Source: Clostridiales bacterium (GTDB lineage: Bacteria > Bacillota > Clostridia > Christensenellales > Aristaeellaceae). Taken from it: 46,118 nt of DNA. The position numbers and the translations under genes were made by a program. Each line of letters starts with the position of its first letter. The first letter of the stretch is position 1. The notes beneath the pieces are model-generated. The model did no database searches and had not been told where the DNA came from. It worked only from the letters and a program-made list of their open reading frames with translations. The stretch lies in contig DUQF01000001.1 in NCBI GenBank assembly GCA_012837965.1, forward strand, positions 1 through 46,118, read 5' to 3'. This document shows positions 1-8,721 of this stretch, piece by piece.

Positions 1-2
1 AT

Positions 3-30
3 TTTGCCAGGCAGCTCGCTGCCTGGCAAA
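3..30. repeat. Perfect 12-bp inverted repeat
   Basis: A perfect 12-bp inverted repeat (3-14 with 19-30) encloses a 4-base loop. It is GC-rich and could be the terminator of a gene lying left of the window, but no run of T follows on the plus strand and the window edge hides the minus-strand flank. Its role cannot be decided from this sequence. Confidence 0.5.
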
Positions 31-111
31 CAAGAAGCAACCATCTGCCTATGAGACCCCTTGGATATCTTTCACCTAACGAGTTCATTAAACAACACAA
101 TGTCCAATATG

Positions 112-187
112 TTTGACAAACCTACATCCTATCCCTTTTTCTATATTTTGTTTGACTTCCGTACATTCTTTGACAAACCCGCATCCT
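112..187 (+). repeat. Three imperfect 19-bp direct repeats upstream of the acetyltransferase operon
   Basis: Copies start at 112, 151 and 169. The first and third differ at 2 of 19 positions; the middle one matches the first at 14 of 19. Each begins TTTGAC and ends in CATCCT or CATTCT. They lie just upstream of the likely promoter at 194-222, so they may bind a regulator. Alternatively the TTGACA in copies one and three could act as extra -35 elements, but no well-spaced -10 goes with them. Confidence 0.5.
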
Positions 188-193
188 TTATTC

Positions 194-222
194 TTGATAT
201 TTTAAAGATAATTCGTTATACT
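194..222 (+). promoter_or_regulatory. Likely SigA promoter of the acetyltransferase/RND operon
   Basis: TTGATA (194-199) and TATACT (217-222) are separated by 17 bp. The predicted start near 229 lies just before the GAGGTG ribosome site (238-243) of the first gene. Confidence 0.55.
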
Positions 223-247
223 TACTCAGGCCGAAATGAGGTGAAGA

Positions 248-1393
248 ATGTTGTTAGTCCAAAGAGGAACACCCAAGATGGAAGATGCCATCCTCGACTT
301 TGCCAACTATGTGTTTTCCTGTGCGCATGAGCCACACGACTTTCGAAAAATGATACCCAAAGTCTATACCAAAAAGGGTTTTGCTCCCTTACATCACTTG
401 GTCATGGACGAAGGGCGTATCGTGGGCATGGCCGCTCTTTATAAAACACAGTGGATACAAGCTGACCATGAACCCCTCAATATCGGGATCATCGGGCAAG
501 TGTCCTGCCATCCCTACCGGGGAGGCGAGGGTATTATGCGCCTTGCGATGGAGGCCGTGTTAAAAGAAGCTGAAGACAAAAAACTTGATTTACTTATTTT
601 GGGCGGCGACAGGGCACGTTACGGCTATTACGGTTTTGACCGCGTGGGCACTGTTGCTCATTATAAAATGAGCGTTTCTACCCTCAAGCACCGCCTAAAA
701 GACGTGGATGAAAACACCATCACCTTCATCCCCATGGAAGGCGCCAAAGAAGAATGGATTGACAGCGCCTATCAATATTACCGGAAGCTCCAAAGCGTTA
801 TGTACAGGGAAAGAGAAAACTTTGTTCCAACCCTTAAAAACTTTTTCTGTACACCCATACTGGTTATGAAAGACCAAGAAGTTGTAGGCTACTTTGTCAA
901 AAGAAACAAAAGCGGCGACTGGGAAGAGTGGTCCATTGATAAAGACGCCATCATCCCCGCCACGAAACGCCACCTAATGGATTGTTTAAAAGAACATGGC
1001 GACGGTTTCTTTGTACTTGTTCCCATCTGGCGCTTAAAAGAATGTGAAAACTTACAAAAGATTTCCGCGGGTTTCCGCATCCTGCCAGCCAAGATGATGC
1101 GTGTCTTGAACTGGCAAAAGTCGCTTTCCTCTATGCTGTGCCTAAAAGCGCAAACCTGTCCGCTTCCCGTCGGCAAAGGAACTTTTTCCATTGAAAATGT
1201 AGGCACTTTTGAACTTGCTTACAACGGAAAAAAGACTTCCGTCACACAGGTCGCCGACGAGAACGCCCCCACATACACCAAGCTCGAGGCTCACCACCTA
1301 CTCTTTACCCTGCCCGGCAGCCTAGTCGCTCCGCCGGAACTATCACCTTTTTTGCCCTTGCCGGCAGAAATCAGCTCCCCCGACTATTTTTGA
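248..1393 (+). CDS. GNAT family N-acetyltransferase, Eis-like
   Basis: This 381-residue protein has an N-terminal GNAT fold. Residues 84-96 carry the acetyl-CoA loop (Q-V-S-C-H-P-Y-R-G-G-E-G-I) and 125-130 read YGYYGF, the GF element seen in Eis-type enzymes. About 250 further residues follow, the size expected for a second GNAT-like domain plus an SCP2-like C-terminal domain. Eis-like enzymes acetylate amines on peptides, lysines or aminoglycosides; the substrate here is unknown. The start at 248 is chosen because GAGGTG lies 4 bases upstream; an internal ATG at 278 has no ribosome site. The stop codon overlaps the ribosome site of the next gene, so the two are almost certainly co-transcribed. 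Confidence 0.8.
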   Translation: MLLVQRGTPKMEDAILDFANYVFSCAHEPHDFRKMIPKVYTKKGFAPLHHLVMDEGRIVGMAALYKTQWIQADHEPLNIGIIGQVSCHPYRGGEGIMRLAMEAVLKEAEDKKLDLLILGGDRARYGYYGFDRVGTVAHYKMSVSTLKHRLKDVDENTITFIPMEGAKEEWIDSAYQYYRKLQSVMYRERENFVPTLKNFFCTPILVMKDQEVVGYFVKRNKSGDWEEWSIDKDAIIPATKRHLMDCLKEHGDGFFVLVPIWRLKECENLQKISAGFRILPAKMMRVLNWQKSLSSMLCLKAQTCPLPVGKGTFSIENVGTFELAYNGKKTSVTQVADENAPTYTKLEAHHLLFTLPGSLVAPPELSPFLPLPAEISSPDYF

Positions 1394-1401
1394 GGTATAC
1401 T

Positions 1402-3459
1402 ATGATTCGAACAATCAGCCGCTCTTTTTTGCGGCACAGAAAGGCTATCATCTTTTCCATGGTACTGCTTTGCGCCGTGTCGATTGTAGCCATGCTGAAC
1501 GTTTCCGTTACTTACGACCTGGCAACCTACCTGCCCAAAGACAGCCCCAGCGCCAAGGCCTTGGACGCTTTGGGAAAGGATATGCCCAATCTGCAAGTTT
1601 ACGTCCCTGATGTGTCCATACAGCAGGCGCTGACTATTAAAGAAGAGTTATTAACCCTCCCTAAGATTAAAGATGTTATGTGGCTGGACGATACCTTCAG
1701 CCTGACCGGCATACCCGTGGAAATGATTCCCGATAATGTGCTGTCCGGCTGGTATCAGGATGGGGGCGCCCTTTTCCGAGTAACCGTTGACTCAAGCGGT
1801 TATGCCACGGGCTTTAACGCCATCCGCTCCAAATACCCTGAGTCCATCGCTGCAGGCAACGCCGCCAATCAGGCAAGGATTATTAGCGTAACCATGCTGG
1901 AAGTAGGTAAAATTATTCCTTACGTGCTGCCCATTGTGTTGATTATTTTACTGTTATCTACCAGCCACTATATCGACCCCATCTTATTTTTAATCACTAT
2001 TGGCGTTGCTATCTTTATTAATGAGGGCACCAACATATTCCTTGGTAACGTGTCCTTTGTAACCCGAGCAAGCGCTGCTGTGCTGCAACTGGCCGTATCC
2101 ATTGACTACGCGGTTTTCCTTTTGCATAGGTACGAAGAATATCGGGATAAGGGCTATAACAACCACGATGCCATGCTGGAAGCCATGGTACAGTCGGCAA
2201 GCGCCATTGCCGCAAGCGCCATGACCACGGTATTCGGTTTCTTGGTTCTAATGCTTATGCGCTTTGGTTTAGGAAGTGACATGGGCCTCGTCATGGCAAA
2301 AGGCGTACTCATTAGTTACCTAAGTGTCATCATCTTCCTGCCCGCCCTGATTTTGCAACTCACCAACGTCATGGATAAAACTGCCCACCGTTCTTTTCTG
2401 CCCTCGTTTAAAAAGTTTTCAAAGCTGGTGGTTAAGCGGGGCCTTGTTTTTATGCTGCTGATCGTCCTGTTTATTCCTCTTTGCTTCCTTGCCCAAAACC
2501 AAAATAACTACCTTTTCGGTTCCGGCGGTATGCACGCCGAGGACTCGGTTGTTAAAAAAGAGGCAAAAAAAATTCAAAGCCTGTTCGGTTCCGAACAGGA
2601 AATGATGCTTTTGGTGAAGGAAGGGCGGCTTGAAAAAGTAAAAGCCTTAGGCGAAGAGTTGAAAAAACACCCCAAAATCAAAACCGTAGTTTCTTATTCA
2701 ACAGCAGTTGGAAATGACCTGCCCGTTGAAATGGTACCTGCCGACGCCCTCTCCATGCTAAGAGCCGATGGTTATGACCGCATCATACTCTACGCCGACG
2801 TACCCGAAGAAGGCCAAAGCGCTTTTACCTTGGTTGAAGAGGTTCGAGCGCTCGCCCAAAGCTACTACGGGCAGGATTACCACTTCCTTGGCGAGCCAGC
2901 CGTTAACTACGATATTAAAACCATTATCACCAAGGATAGCCCAAGGGTACTTTGGGGCGGAATTATTGCCATCGGCGTTATTTTGCTGATTACCTTCCGC
3001 AGCCTATCTATTCCGCTTATTCTGCTGTTTACCATTGAGGGAGCCATCTGGATTAATATGGCGCTGCCCTACTTCCAGGGACAGGACCTCAACTACATTG
3101 GCTATCAGATTGTTTCAAGCGTGCAACTTGGCGCAACTATTGACTACGCCATCCTCCTGACGCAGCGTTACCTTGAAAAGCGGGCGACAGGCGATAAAAA
3201 AGAGTCCGCCATCTATGCCCTGACCCAGTCGGTGGGTTCCATTTTGCCGCCCACCCTCATCCTCATGGTGGCGGGGCTCTTCTTGGGGATTATTTCCACC
3301 AACGGTATTATCAGCCAAATGGGCATTATTTTAGGCCGGGGCGCGGCCCTCTCCTGTGCCTTGGTTATTTCCACGCTTCCTCACCTGTTGGTGATATTTG
3401 ACCCACTGATTCTAAAAACCACCAAGGGCATTAAGCCTTCTTCCAACAAAAATTCATGA
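1402..3459 (+). CDS. MMPL/RND family exporter
   Basis: The 685-residue membrane protein has the duplicated RND layout: one N-terminal membrane segment, a large extracytoplasmic domain, a helix bundle, then a second copy of the same plan. Each bundle contains the family hallmark in its fourth helix: S-I-D-Y-A-V-F-L-L in the first half and T-I-D-Y-A-I-L-L-T in the second, with the Asp needed for proton coupling. MMPL proteins export lipids or hydrophobic compounds by proton antiport. The ATG at 1402 is preferred to the upstream TTG at 1390 because GAGGT (1392-1396) stands 5 bases before it. The next gene starts 8 bases after the stop, and its secreted product may be a partner. Confidence 0.85.
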   Translation: MIRTISRSFLRHRKAIIFSMVLLCAVSIVAMLNVSVTYDLATYLPKDSPSAKALDALGKDMPNLQVYVPDVSIQQALTIKEELLTLPKIKDVMWLDDTFSLTGIPVEMIPDNVLSGWYQDGGALFRVTVDSSGYATGFNAIRSKYPESIAAGNAANQARIISVTMLEVGKIIPYVLPIVLIILLLSTSHYIDPILFLITIGVAIFINEGTNIFLGNVSFVTRASAAVLQLAVSIDYAVFLLHRYEEYRDKGYNNHDAMLEAMVQSASAIAASAMTTVFGFLVLMLMRFGLGSDMGLVMAKGVLISYLSVIIFLPALILQLTNVMDKTAHRSFLPSFKKFSKLVVKRGLVFMLLIVLFIPLCFLAQNQNNYLFGSGGMHAEDSVVKKEAKKIQSLFGSEQEMMLLVKEGRLEKVKALGEELKKHPKIKTVVSYSTAVGNDLPVEMVPADALSMLRADGYDRIILYADVPEEGQSAFTLVEEVRALAQSYYGQDYHFLGEPAVNYDIKTIITKDSPRVLWGGIIAIGVILLITFRSLSIPLILLFTIEGAIWINMALPYFQGQDLNYIGYQIVSSVQLGATIDYAILLTQRYLEKRATGDKKESAIYALTQSVGSILPPTLILMVAGLFLGIISTNGIISQMGIILGRGAALSCALVISTLPHLLVIFDPLILKTTKGIKPSSNKNS

Positions 3460-3467
3460 GGTGTCCA

Positions 3468-4370
3468 ATGAAAAGAATTGTATCCGTTTTATTTGCTTGT
3501 TTGTTGCTCCTGTCCGTACCCGCGTTTTCGCAGGTCGTCAAGGAAGAAATTGTTTATGTACCCCTGTTCCTCTCAGGGCAACCCAAGGGTATTTATGTGG
3601 TAAACGCCTTTGAGGCCACCGAGCAATCCGAAGTGAAGGACTTCGGACATTACGAAAGCGTAACCAACCTGTCAAATGATACCATCATCACGGTGGACGG
3701 CGATGCCCTTTCCTTTACCATGCCCAAGGGACGCATGTATGTGCAAGGCAACCTGAAGGAGGCCGTCCTCCCTTGGGATATTGAAATCAAATTCACTTTG
3801 GATGGACAAGAAATAGCCCCCGAAGACCTCTCCGGCGCAAGCGGCGATCTTGCATGCTCCATCGCCGTCACCCCCGGGAACGATGTCTTTGCCCGCCGCC
3901 TGACCTTGCAGATGACCGTTTCCCTGCCGCTTGAAAAGTGCTTCCGGATTGATGCGCCTAAGGCTACCATGGCCACTGCCGCCGGCAGCCGCACGCTTGC
4001 CTACGTCGTTTTGCCGGGGCAGAGCGCGACCTTTGAGTTTTCCTGGCAGGCAGAAGATTTTTCCATGCCGGGCATCCAGATTGCCGGTATTTCCATGTCA
4101 ATGGACAAGGATATGTATGGCGGCTACATGAATTCCTTGCTTGGGGATAGCGCTATGGGATCCACCATCCAGACGGCAATTAACAATGTGCTTGGTCGGC
4201 AGTTGCCGCCCCTGCCTTCTTTTGTGGATAAAGAAAACAACACCGTGGAGGGCGTACAGTTTGTCATGCTGACTGATAACGTGCCGGAAAAACCCAGGGC
4301 GCAAGAAAATACTTCTGAGCAGGAGCCCGAGGAAAATAGCCTGCTCGACCGCATTAAAAATCTCTTTTAA
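3468..4370 (+). CDS. Secreted protein of unknown function, partner of the MMPL exporter
   Basis: The 300-residue product begins with a clear signal peptide (MKRIVSV, then a hydrophobic core, cleavage near AFS-Q). I recognise no domain. The mature part is rich in beta-prone stretches, with a Gly/Met-rich segment near residues 205-225 and an acidic, Glu-rich tail. The start at 3468 has GAGGTG at 3458-3463; the in-frame ATG at 3456 overlaps the stop of the exporter gene and is less likely. Tight linkage suggests an extracytoplasmic accessory role in export, but that is inference only. A strong intrinsic terminator follows. Confidence 0.75.
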   Translation: MKRIVSVLFACLLLLSVPAFSQVVKEEIVYVPLFLSGQPKGIYVVNAFEATEQSEVKDFGHYESVTNLSNDTIITVDGDALSFTMPKGRMYVQGNLKEAVLPWDIEIKFTLDGQEIAPEDLSGASGDLACSIAVTPGNDVFARRLTLQMTVSLPLEKCFRIDAPKATMATAAGSRTLAYVVLPGQSATFEFSWQAEDFSMPGIQIAGISMSMDKDMYGGYMNSLLGDSAMGSTIQTAINNVLGRQLPPLPSFVDKENNTVEGVQFVMLTDNVPEKPRAQENTSEQEPEENSLLDRIKNLF

Positions 4371-4392
4371 CCCGTCCCTGTAAGTATGATCG

Positions 4393-4422
4393 ATTTCGCC
4401 CTGTGACAGGGCGAAATTTTTT
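4393..4422 (+). terminator. Intrinsic terminator of the acetyltransferase/RND operon
   Basis: A perfect stem (4393-4402 with 4408-4417, extendable inward) is followed by a T run. It lies 22 bases after the stop of the secreted-protein gene. Confidence 0.85.
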
Positions 4423-4494
4423 AAGCAGATTTCAAATGCAAAAAACATCGCTTCTCGCTCGTTATATAGATGAAACCATAAAGGAGGTTATCGT

Positions 4495-5184
4495 ATGAAA
4501 AAATTTATTTCCCTATTCCTTGCGCTTTTGCTCACGGCAACCGCCGCCGTATCCCTGGCCGATGAAACGGTTATTACGGTACAGGGCAGCGCCCAGGTAC
4601 TGGTAACAAGCGATATTGCCGTACTTTCCATCGGCGCCACTACCAAGGCGGACACCGCGGAATTAGCGCTAAACCAAAATGAAGCCACGATGAATTCCAT
4701 TTTAAAGGCACTTGAAGAACAAGGCATTGACGAAAAAGATATTGTTACCAGTAATTATCACTTCTATCTGGAAGAAGGCTATGACACGTCCCTTGATATT
4801 GGCAAAAAAGACCAGTATGTGGTATCCAACATGTTAGAAGTGACCGTGCGGGACTTGAACAAAGTCGGCCGGATTATTTCCGTCGCTACTTTGGCAGGCG
4901 CCAACCAAATGTACGGCCTGCGCTTTGCTTCAACACAATCGGAAGAAGCCTACTACAAGGCGCTGAAGCTGGCGTTTGAAAACGCGCAAAAGAAAGCCGA
5001 AACCTTAGCGCAGGTTCAAGGAAAGACTTTGGGCAAAATTATTGTAGTCGAAGAAAACCCGGGCTATTATGATGGCTTTTATATGAGCAACGACCGTGTG
5101 TTGGCCGGTGAAAGCAGCGCCGTCATCGTTTCGGGCGATACCCCCATTTCCGCTACCCTACGGGTGGAGTTTGAGTTGGAATAA
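4495..5184 (+). CDS. SIMPL domain (DUF541) exported protein
   Basis: This 229-residue protein has a signal peptide (MKKFISLFLALLL, cleavage near SLA-DE). The mature body resembles the SIMPL/DUF541 family: V-Q-G-S-A near the mature N-terminus, an L-A-L-N-Q-N-E-A-T helix, the I-V-T-S-N-Y-H-F strand and a C-terminal S-A-T-L-R-V-E-F-E-L-E strand. Family members such as BP26 and YggE form oligomeric channels or rings in the envelope and are linked to stress tolerance, but the molecular role is not established. A strong AAGGAGG ribosome site (4482-4488) supports the start. It appears to be a single-gene transcript, flanked by terminators on both sides. Confidence 0.85.
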   Translation: MKKFISLFLALLLTATAAVSLADETVITVQGSAQVLVTSDIAVLSIGATTKADTAELALNQNEATMNSILKALEEQGIDEKDIVTSNYHFYLEEGYDTSLDIGKKDQYVVSNMLEVTVRDLNKVGRIISVATLAGANQMYGLRFASTQSEEAYYKALKLAFENAQKKAETLAQVQGKTLGKIIVVEENPGYYDGFYMSNDRVLAGESSAVIVSGDTPISATLRVEFELE

Positions 5185-5203
5185 TCAACCTATAAACCCT
5201 GTC

Positions 5204-5237
5204 AAAAGCGCTCCTCGGCAAAGAAGGGGCGCTTTTT
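5204..5237 (+). terminator. Intrinsic terminator of the SIMPL gene
   Basis: An 11-bp stem (5204-5214 with 5226-5236, one G-U pair) ends in a T run, 20 bases after the stop codon. Confidence 0.8.
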
Positions 5238-5272
5238 GAATTGAATTATTTATATCATCGGGGAAAACAGCA

Positions 5273-6031
5273 TCAATCAATTGGAATATCGCCGCTTTCT
5301 CCCTCGTTTTCACCCATGAGCCACTTTCCTTGATGATTTGTATTGATGAGTCTTAAATAATAGGCATTTGGTCCCGAAACCTGATAGCAATGCTGCTCTA
5401 AGGGATTATATTGACTGATGGCCGCCATGGAATATAGCTGCGCATAATCCTTGGAATATGCGCTCAAATACGCCTTGTTATGGACAAGTTCATAGGCGCC
5501 TAACGGCCTTTTGTCGTAAAAACAATAACCGTATATCAAATCACATACGCCATATTTGCCCTCATAAAAAGCTTCCACCACCGCATGGCCGTGGTAAGCC
5601 TTGGCTGGGTTCGCAAGGTTAACGATTCTTGCCGGAATACCGCAACACATAAGCAGTACCACCCCAACCCGTGCCATGTCCGCGCACCAGTCCGTCCCTC
5701 GCTGTAAAATTTCTTTTTCCGTGCCGCCAAAAAGCATCTGTTCAAAGGGCACATTGTAGTTTAAGGCAATATCCGAACAATAACGCACAATATTTTGTAC
5801 GGTTTGGCGGCTGCTTTTCCCTTGAAAGCTCTGCGCAAATTCGTAAAGCTCATGCGTATGCATATCTAGGAGCACGATAGACGGTTGATATAAACTGTCA
5901 TAGCTTTGCCCGTTTAATAAAACCATATTTTGCATCAGTTTACGATCAATGGAGCCGGGCGCATGCAAATCGTTTCGCAGCATGACCCCGTAGGCTTTGC
6001 CAAAAACATCATAGCCTGTTTGCATTTTCAT
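5273..6031 (-). CDS. Transglutaminase-like cysteine protease superfamily protein
   Basis: The product is 252 residues with no signal peptide. A transglutaminase-core triad is visible: Cys116 in D-W-C-A-D-M-A, His149 in H-G-H-A-V-V-E-A-F and Asp164 in V-C-D-L-I-Y-G. Bacterial members are mostly peptidases or amidases rather than true cross-linking enzymes; the substrate is unknown. The start at 6031 is chosen because a GGGGGA ribosome site lies 7 bases upstream. A start 12 codons earlier (6067) is possible but lacks a site. It is transcribed away from the TetR gene, so the two share an upstream region of about 170 bp. Confidence 0.75.
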   Translation of the reverse strand: MKMQTGYDVFGKAYGVMLRNDLHAPGSIDRKLMQNMVLLNGQSYDSLYQPSIVLLDMHTHELYEFAQSFQGKSSRQTVQNIVRYCSDIALNYNVPFEQMLFGGTEKEILQRGTDWCADMARVGVVLLMCCGIPARIVNLANPAKAYHGHAVVEAFYEGKYGVCDLIYGYCFYDKRPLGAYELVHNKAYLSAYSKDYAQLYSMAAISQYNPLEQHCYQVSGPNAYYLRLINTNHQGKWLMGENEGESGDIPID

Positions 6032-6143
6032 CTCTCTTCCCCCTATTATCAACATTTCTCTTCCCAATGGCCCAACTTAACATTGGAAGAGGCCACCTTT
6101 TATTATTTTACCACACAATATTTTATAAATTCAAAATGATCGC

Positions 6144-6172
6144 TTGACAATTTGAACATTGTTCAGTATGCT
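6144..6172 (+). promoter_or_regulatory. SigA promoter of the TetR/hydrolase operon
   Basis: Consensus TTGACA (6144-6149), a 17-bp spacer and TATGCT (6167-6172). One operator copy fills the spacer and a second lies over the expected start point. Confidence 0.8.
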
Positions 6173-6190
6173 GATTTTGAACATTGTTCA
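6153..6190. promoter_or_regulatory. Two identical palindromic operators, likely TetR binding sites
   Basis: The 13-bp palindrome TGAACATTGTTCA occurs twice, at 6153-6165 and 6178-6190, 25 bp from start to start. The first sits between the -35 and -10 elements; the second covers the predicted +1 region. This is the classic arrangement for autorepression by the TetR protein encoded immediately downstream. Confidence 0.8.
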
Positions 6191-6205
6191 AAAAAGGGGG
6201 CATTC

Positions 6206-6793
6206 ATGCAAAATTATTCCGATATCAAAGAAAAAATCATTGACACCACCATTACTTTAATCCAAAGTTCAGACGGTTTAATAGAAAACATTACCATCCG
6301 TGCCATTGCCCAAAAAGCACAGGTATCTGTCGGGCTTGTTAACTATCACTTTCATTCCAAGAAAAATCTAATTAAAATCTGCGTACAGCGCATGATATCC
6401 CAAGTCATGAAAACTTTTGCCGAAGCGGAAAAATTAAAAAGCCGTCAATCTCAAGGTGGTAGCGAAAGCGCAGGCATGGCTTCTTTTATTTTTGGCGTGT
6501 TTCATTTTCTTATCCATAACCCGGAAATTTCAAAAATTTCAATTCTTGGCGACCTTTCCGAGCCCAGCGCAAATAGCAATTCTTCCGTCAGCTACAGGGC
6601 CATTGTGAAAGCGATCGATAAACGGGAATCGGAAGATATCGGAAAAATCAAAGCTTTCATGCTGCTTTCCACCATCCAATCGGCTTTTTTAAATCGAAAC
6701 ATCACAAGTGAACTATCAAACTTCAACTTGAATAATAAAAATGAGTATGAATCTTTTTTCCGCTTAGCGACAGAAATTCTAAATATTAAATAA
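6206..6793 (+). CDS. TetR/AcrR family transcriptional regulator
   Basis: The 195-residue protein has an N-terminal TetR helix-turn-helix: residues 30-55 contain I-R-A-I-A-Q-K-A, then V-S-V-G-L-V-N-Y-H-F, then S-K-K-N-L-I, the typical recognition-helix pattern. The remaining helical part would be the ligand-sensing domain; its ligand is unknown. The start at 6206 follows an AAGGGGG site. An in-frame ATG at 6152 is rejected because it lies inside the promoter, before the first operator. The alpha/beta hydrolase follows 26 bases after the stop and is probably the main regulated gene. Confidence 0.88.
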   Translation: MQNYSDIKEKIIDTTITLIQSSDGLIENITIRAIAQKAQVSVGLVNYHFHSKKNLIKICVQRMISQVMKTFAEAEKLKSRQSQGGSESAGMASFIFGVFHFLIHNPEISKISILGDLSEPSANSNSSVSYRAIVKAIDKRESEDIGKIKAFMLLSTIQSAFLNRNITSELSNFNLNNKNEYESFFRLATEILNIK

Positions 6794-6819
6794 AGTTGTT
6801 AGAAAAGGAGGCCGTTCAT

Positions 6820-7749
6820 ATGACAAAAACAAACAGAAGGGCAGGAAACCAGATAATGAAATGGCTATTGTTTATCCTGCTTGCAGTCATTGCCTTATAC
6901 TTCTTAATCCAAGGCGTCCGAAGCGCTGCCGGATTCAAAAAAGCTCAGGAAAAACTGCAAACATACAAGGTAAATGTGGCAGAGCTGTCGTACGGTCCGG
7001 TCACGTACATTGATGAGGGCAAAGGCGAAGTAATCCTGTCCGTCCACGGCATTTTCGGCGGATATGACCAAGCTTATGAAAGTGTCAAAAACAGGCAAGC
7101 CAAAAACCGCCTGCTCGCCCCTTCACGCTTTGGCTATTTAGGATCCGCCGTCAAAGGAGACGGAAGCCCCAAGGAACAGGCCGCCACTTTTAACGAACTA
7201 CTCAATTATTTAGGTGTCGACCAAGTTTTTGTTTTGGGCACCTCCGCCGGAGGTACGCCCGCCATCCGCTTCGCCCTTGATTATCCCGAGCGTGTAAAGG
7301 GCTTGATTCTCTATTGTTCCGCCATGCCGGTTCCTAAAAAGCCCGAAAAATTTCTTGAATATCAGGCCCCGCCCGAACCCCTTCTCTCCGATTACGCCAT
7401 GTATTTAATCAGCCCGCTCATGCCGGCTATGATGGGTATGCCTGCTTCCACCGTGCAAACCATTCAGCCTGTATCCCAAAGGAAAGAGGGCGTTCTTATA
7501 GACGGAAAGCTGGCCAATCCGGACATGGAAAGGCATTTTGACCAATACCCAATTGAAGAATTGTCCGTTCCGGTCCTGATTATGCATTCGGAAGATGACC
7601 CCGTAGCCAGCTATCAAAAAGTCGAAAACGTGCAGCACCGTTTTCCCAACCTTACCCTTGTGACCTTTCCCGACGGCGGCCACATGATGACGGATCATGA
7701 CGCGGAAATTGACAAGGCACTTGACGATTTTCTCAATCAACACCAATAG
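6820..7749 (+). CDS. Membrane-anchored alpha/beta hydrolase under TetR control
   Basis: The 309-residue protein has an N-terminal membrane segment (about residues 14-33) followed by an alpha/beta hydrolase domain. The nucleophile elbow is G-T-S-A-G with Ser142. The likely acid is Asp260 in H-S-E-D-D-P and the base is His288 in D-G-G-H-M-M. An oxyanion-region H-G-I-F-G lies at 76-80. Family members are esterases, lipases or peptidases; substrate unknown. The anchor suggests the catalytic domain faces outward. AAGGAGG (6805-6811) sets the start. It is the second gene after the TetR gene, so its substrate or product may be the regulator's ligand. Confidence 0.82.
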   Translation: MTKTNRRAGNQIMKWLLFILLAVIALYFLIQGVRSAAGFKKAQEKLQTYKVNVAELSYGPVTYIDEGKGEVILSVHGIFGGYDQAYESVKNRQAKNRLLAPSRFGYLGSAVKGDGSPKEQAATFNELLNYLGVDQVFVLGTSAGGTPAIRFALDYPERVKGLILYCSAMPVPKKPEKFLEYQAPPEPLLSDYAMYLISPLMPAMMGMPASTVQTIQPVSQRKEGVLIDGKLANPDMERHFDQYPIEELSVPVLIMHSEDDPVASYQKVENVQHRFPNLTLVTFPDGGHMMTDHDAEIDKALDDFLNQHQ

Positions 7750-7791
7750 GCATTAATGATAAACAAAAGTTTTGTCCAGATCAGTTTTTAT

Positions 7792-8568
7792 TTATTCAAG
7801 TGTCTTTTTAATCTGAGAAATGACCCGTTCATCTGTTAAATAATCTTCATGTTGGATGTCGGGAAAAATAATCAGCTCAGCTTTTTCATAGCAATCAACC
7901 AGCTTCTTTTGCAGGTCGGGGCTCAAAGTTTTATCGGCATCGGAGCCGATGATCGTAACCGGACAGGTCGTTTGCTTGGCGTATTCATGAACGGTAATGT
8001 TGTCGGAAATAAAGGCTTTAAAAGGGCCCCAAAAAATCGGCGCCATTTTATTGTACAAGTCGGCAAGGTCACGATAGCCCGACAACAAAAATAATTGGTC
8101 GCAAGGGAGAACGGAGGCAAGGTAGGCGGCCATACCACAGCCGTAACTATGCCCGATGACAACGATTTTTCTATCCGGATACTGATTCTTCGTCCAATCG
8201 TAAAGCTGCTCAGCCGATAGCTGCATGGTTTTTAGATTCATTTTTCCTCCGCTCGCCTGCGTGCCGTAATAATCGACTGAAAGAAAGGGCACATCGTAGG
8301 GAGCGGCAAATATACCCACCGTATTGTAGGCCACATAAAACGAACCGCCAAAACATAAAATGACGGCGTTTGACTCGCTATGTAGGTTGTAGCCATAGCC
8401 CGTTAATGTATCTGTGTAGTTGATTCTTTGAGGAATCACATTGACTGATTCTTTCTTCTTTTTTCCTTTATAAAAAGAGTAAGAAACCGTCCGCATAACA
8501 AAATTGGCCAAAAATCCCGCTATCAGTACCCACATGACAATTTTGAAAATAATTCGCACAGCTTTCAT
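7792..8568 (-). CDS. Membrane-anchored alpha/beta hydrolase (second copy, divergent sequence)
   Basis: This 258-residue protein has an N-terminal membrane helix (about 5-25), a Lys-rich stretch at 35-40 and an alpha/beta hydrolase domain. The nucleophile motif is G-H-S-Y-G with Ser141; Asp210 or Asp212 and His240 (I-Q-H-E-D) complete the triad. A G-G-S-F motif at 74-77 may form the oxyanion hole. It converges on the TetR-regulated hydrolase but shares little sequence with it beyond the fold. A GGTGGGG ribosome site precedes the start. Substrate unknown; its general form resembles anchored esterases. Confidence 0.78.
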   Translation of the reverse strand: MKAVRIIFKIVMWVLIAGFLANFVMRTVSYSFYKGKKKKESVNVIPQRINYTDTLTGYGYNLHSESNAVILCFGGSFYVAYNTVGIFAAPYDVPFLSVDYYGTQASGGKMNLKTMQLSAEQLYDWTKNQYPDRKIVVIGHSYGCGMAAYLASVLPCDQLFLLSGYRDLADLYNKMAPIFWGPFKAFISDNITVHEYAKQTTCPVTIIGSDADKTLSPDLQKKLVDCYEKAELIIFPDIQHEDYLTDERVISQIKKTLE

Positions 8569-8721
8569 TTTTCCCCACCTACATCGTATCCGTTTAAAGA
8601 AACATTAAAACAAGCAGCTTGGCAAAGATAAGCCTTGCGCCATAGCTTATTTTAACACCTGAATTGTTACCTAATCAATCGCGGCATTTCTATATATTGT
8701 AAATACAAACCGAAAATACAT

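Noticed and set aside
61-330. 89-codon frame at the left edge
   Set aside because: It spans the repeats, promoter and ribosome site of the acetyltransferase gene and overlaps that gene in another frame.
6152-6205. Longer TetR start at 6152
   Set aside because: It lies between the -35 and -10 of the promoter and inside the first operator, and has no ribosome site.
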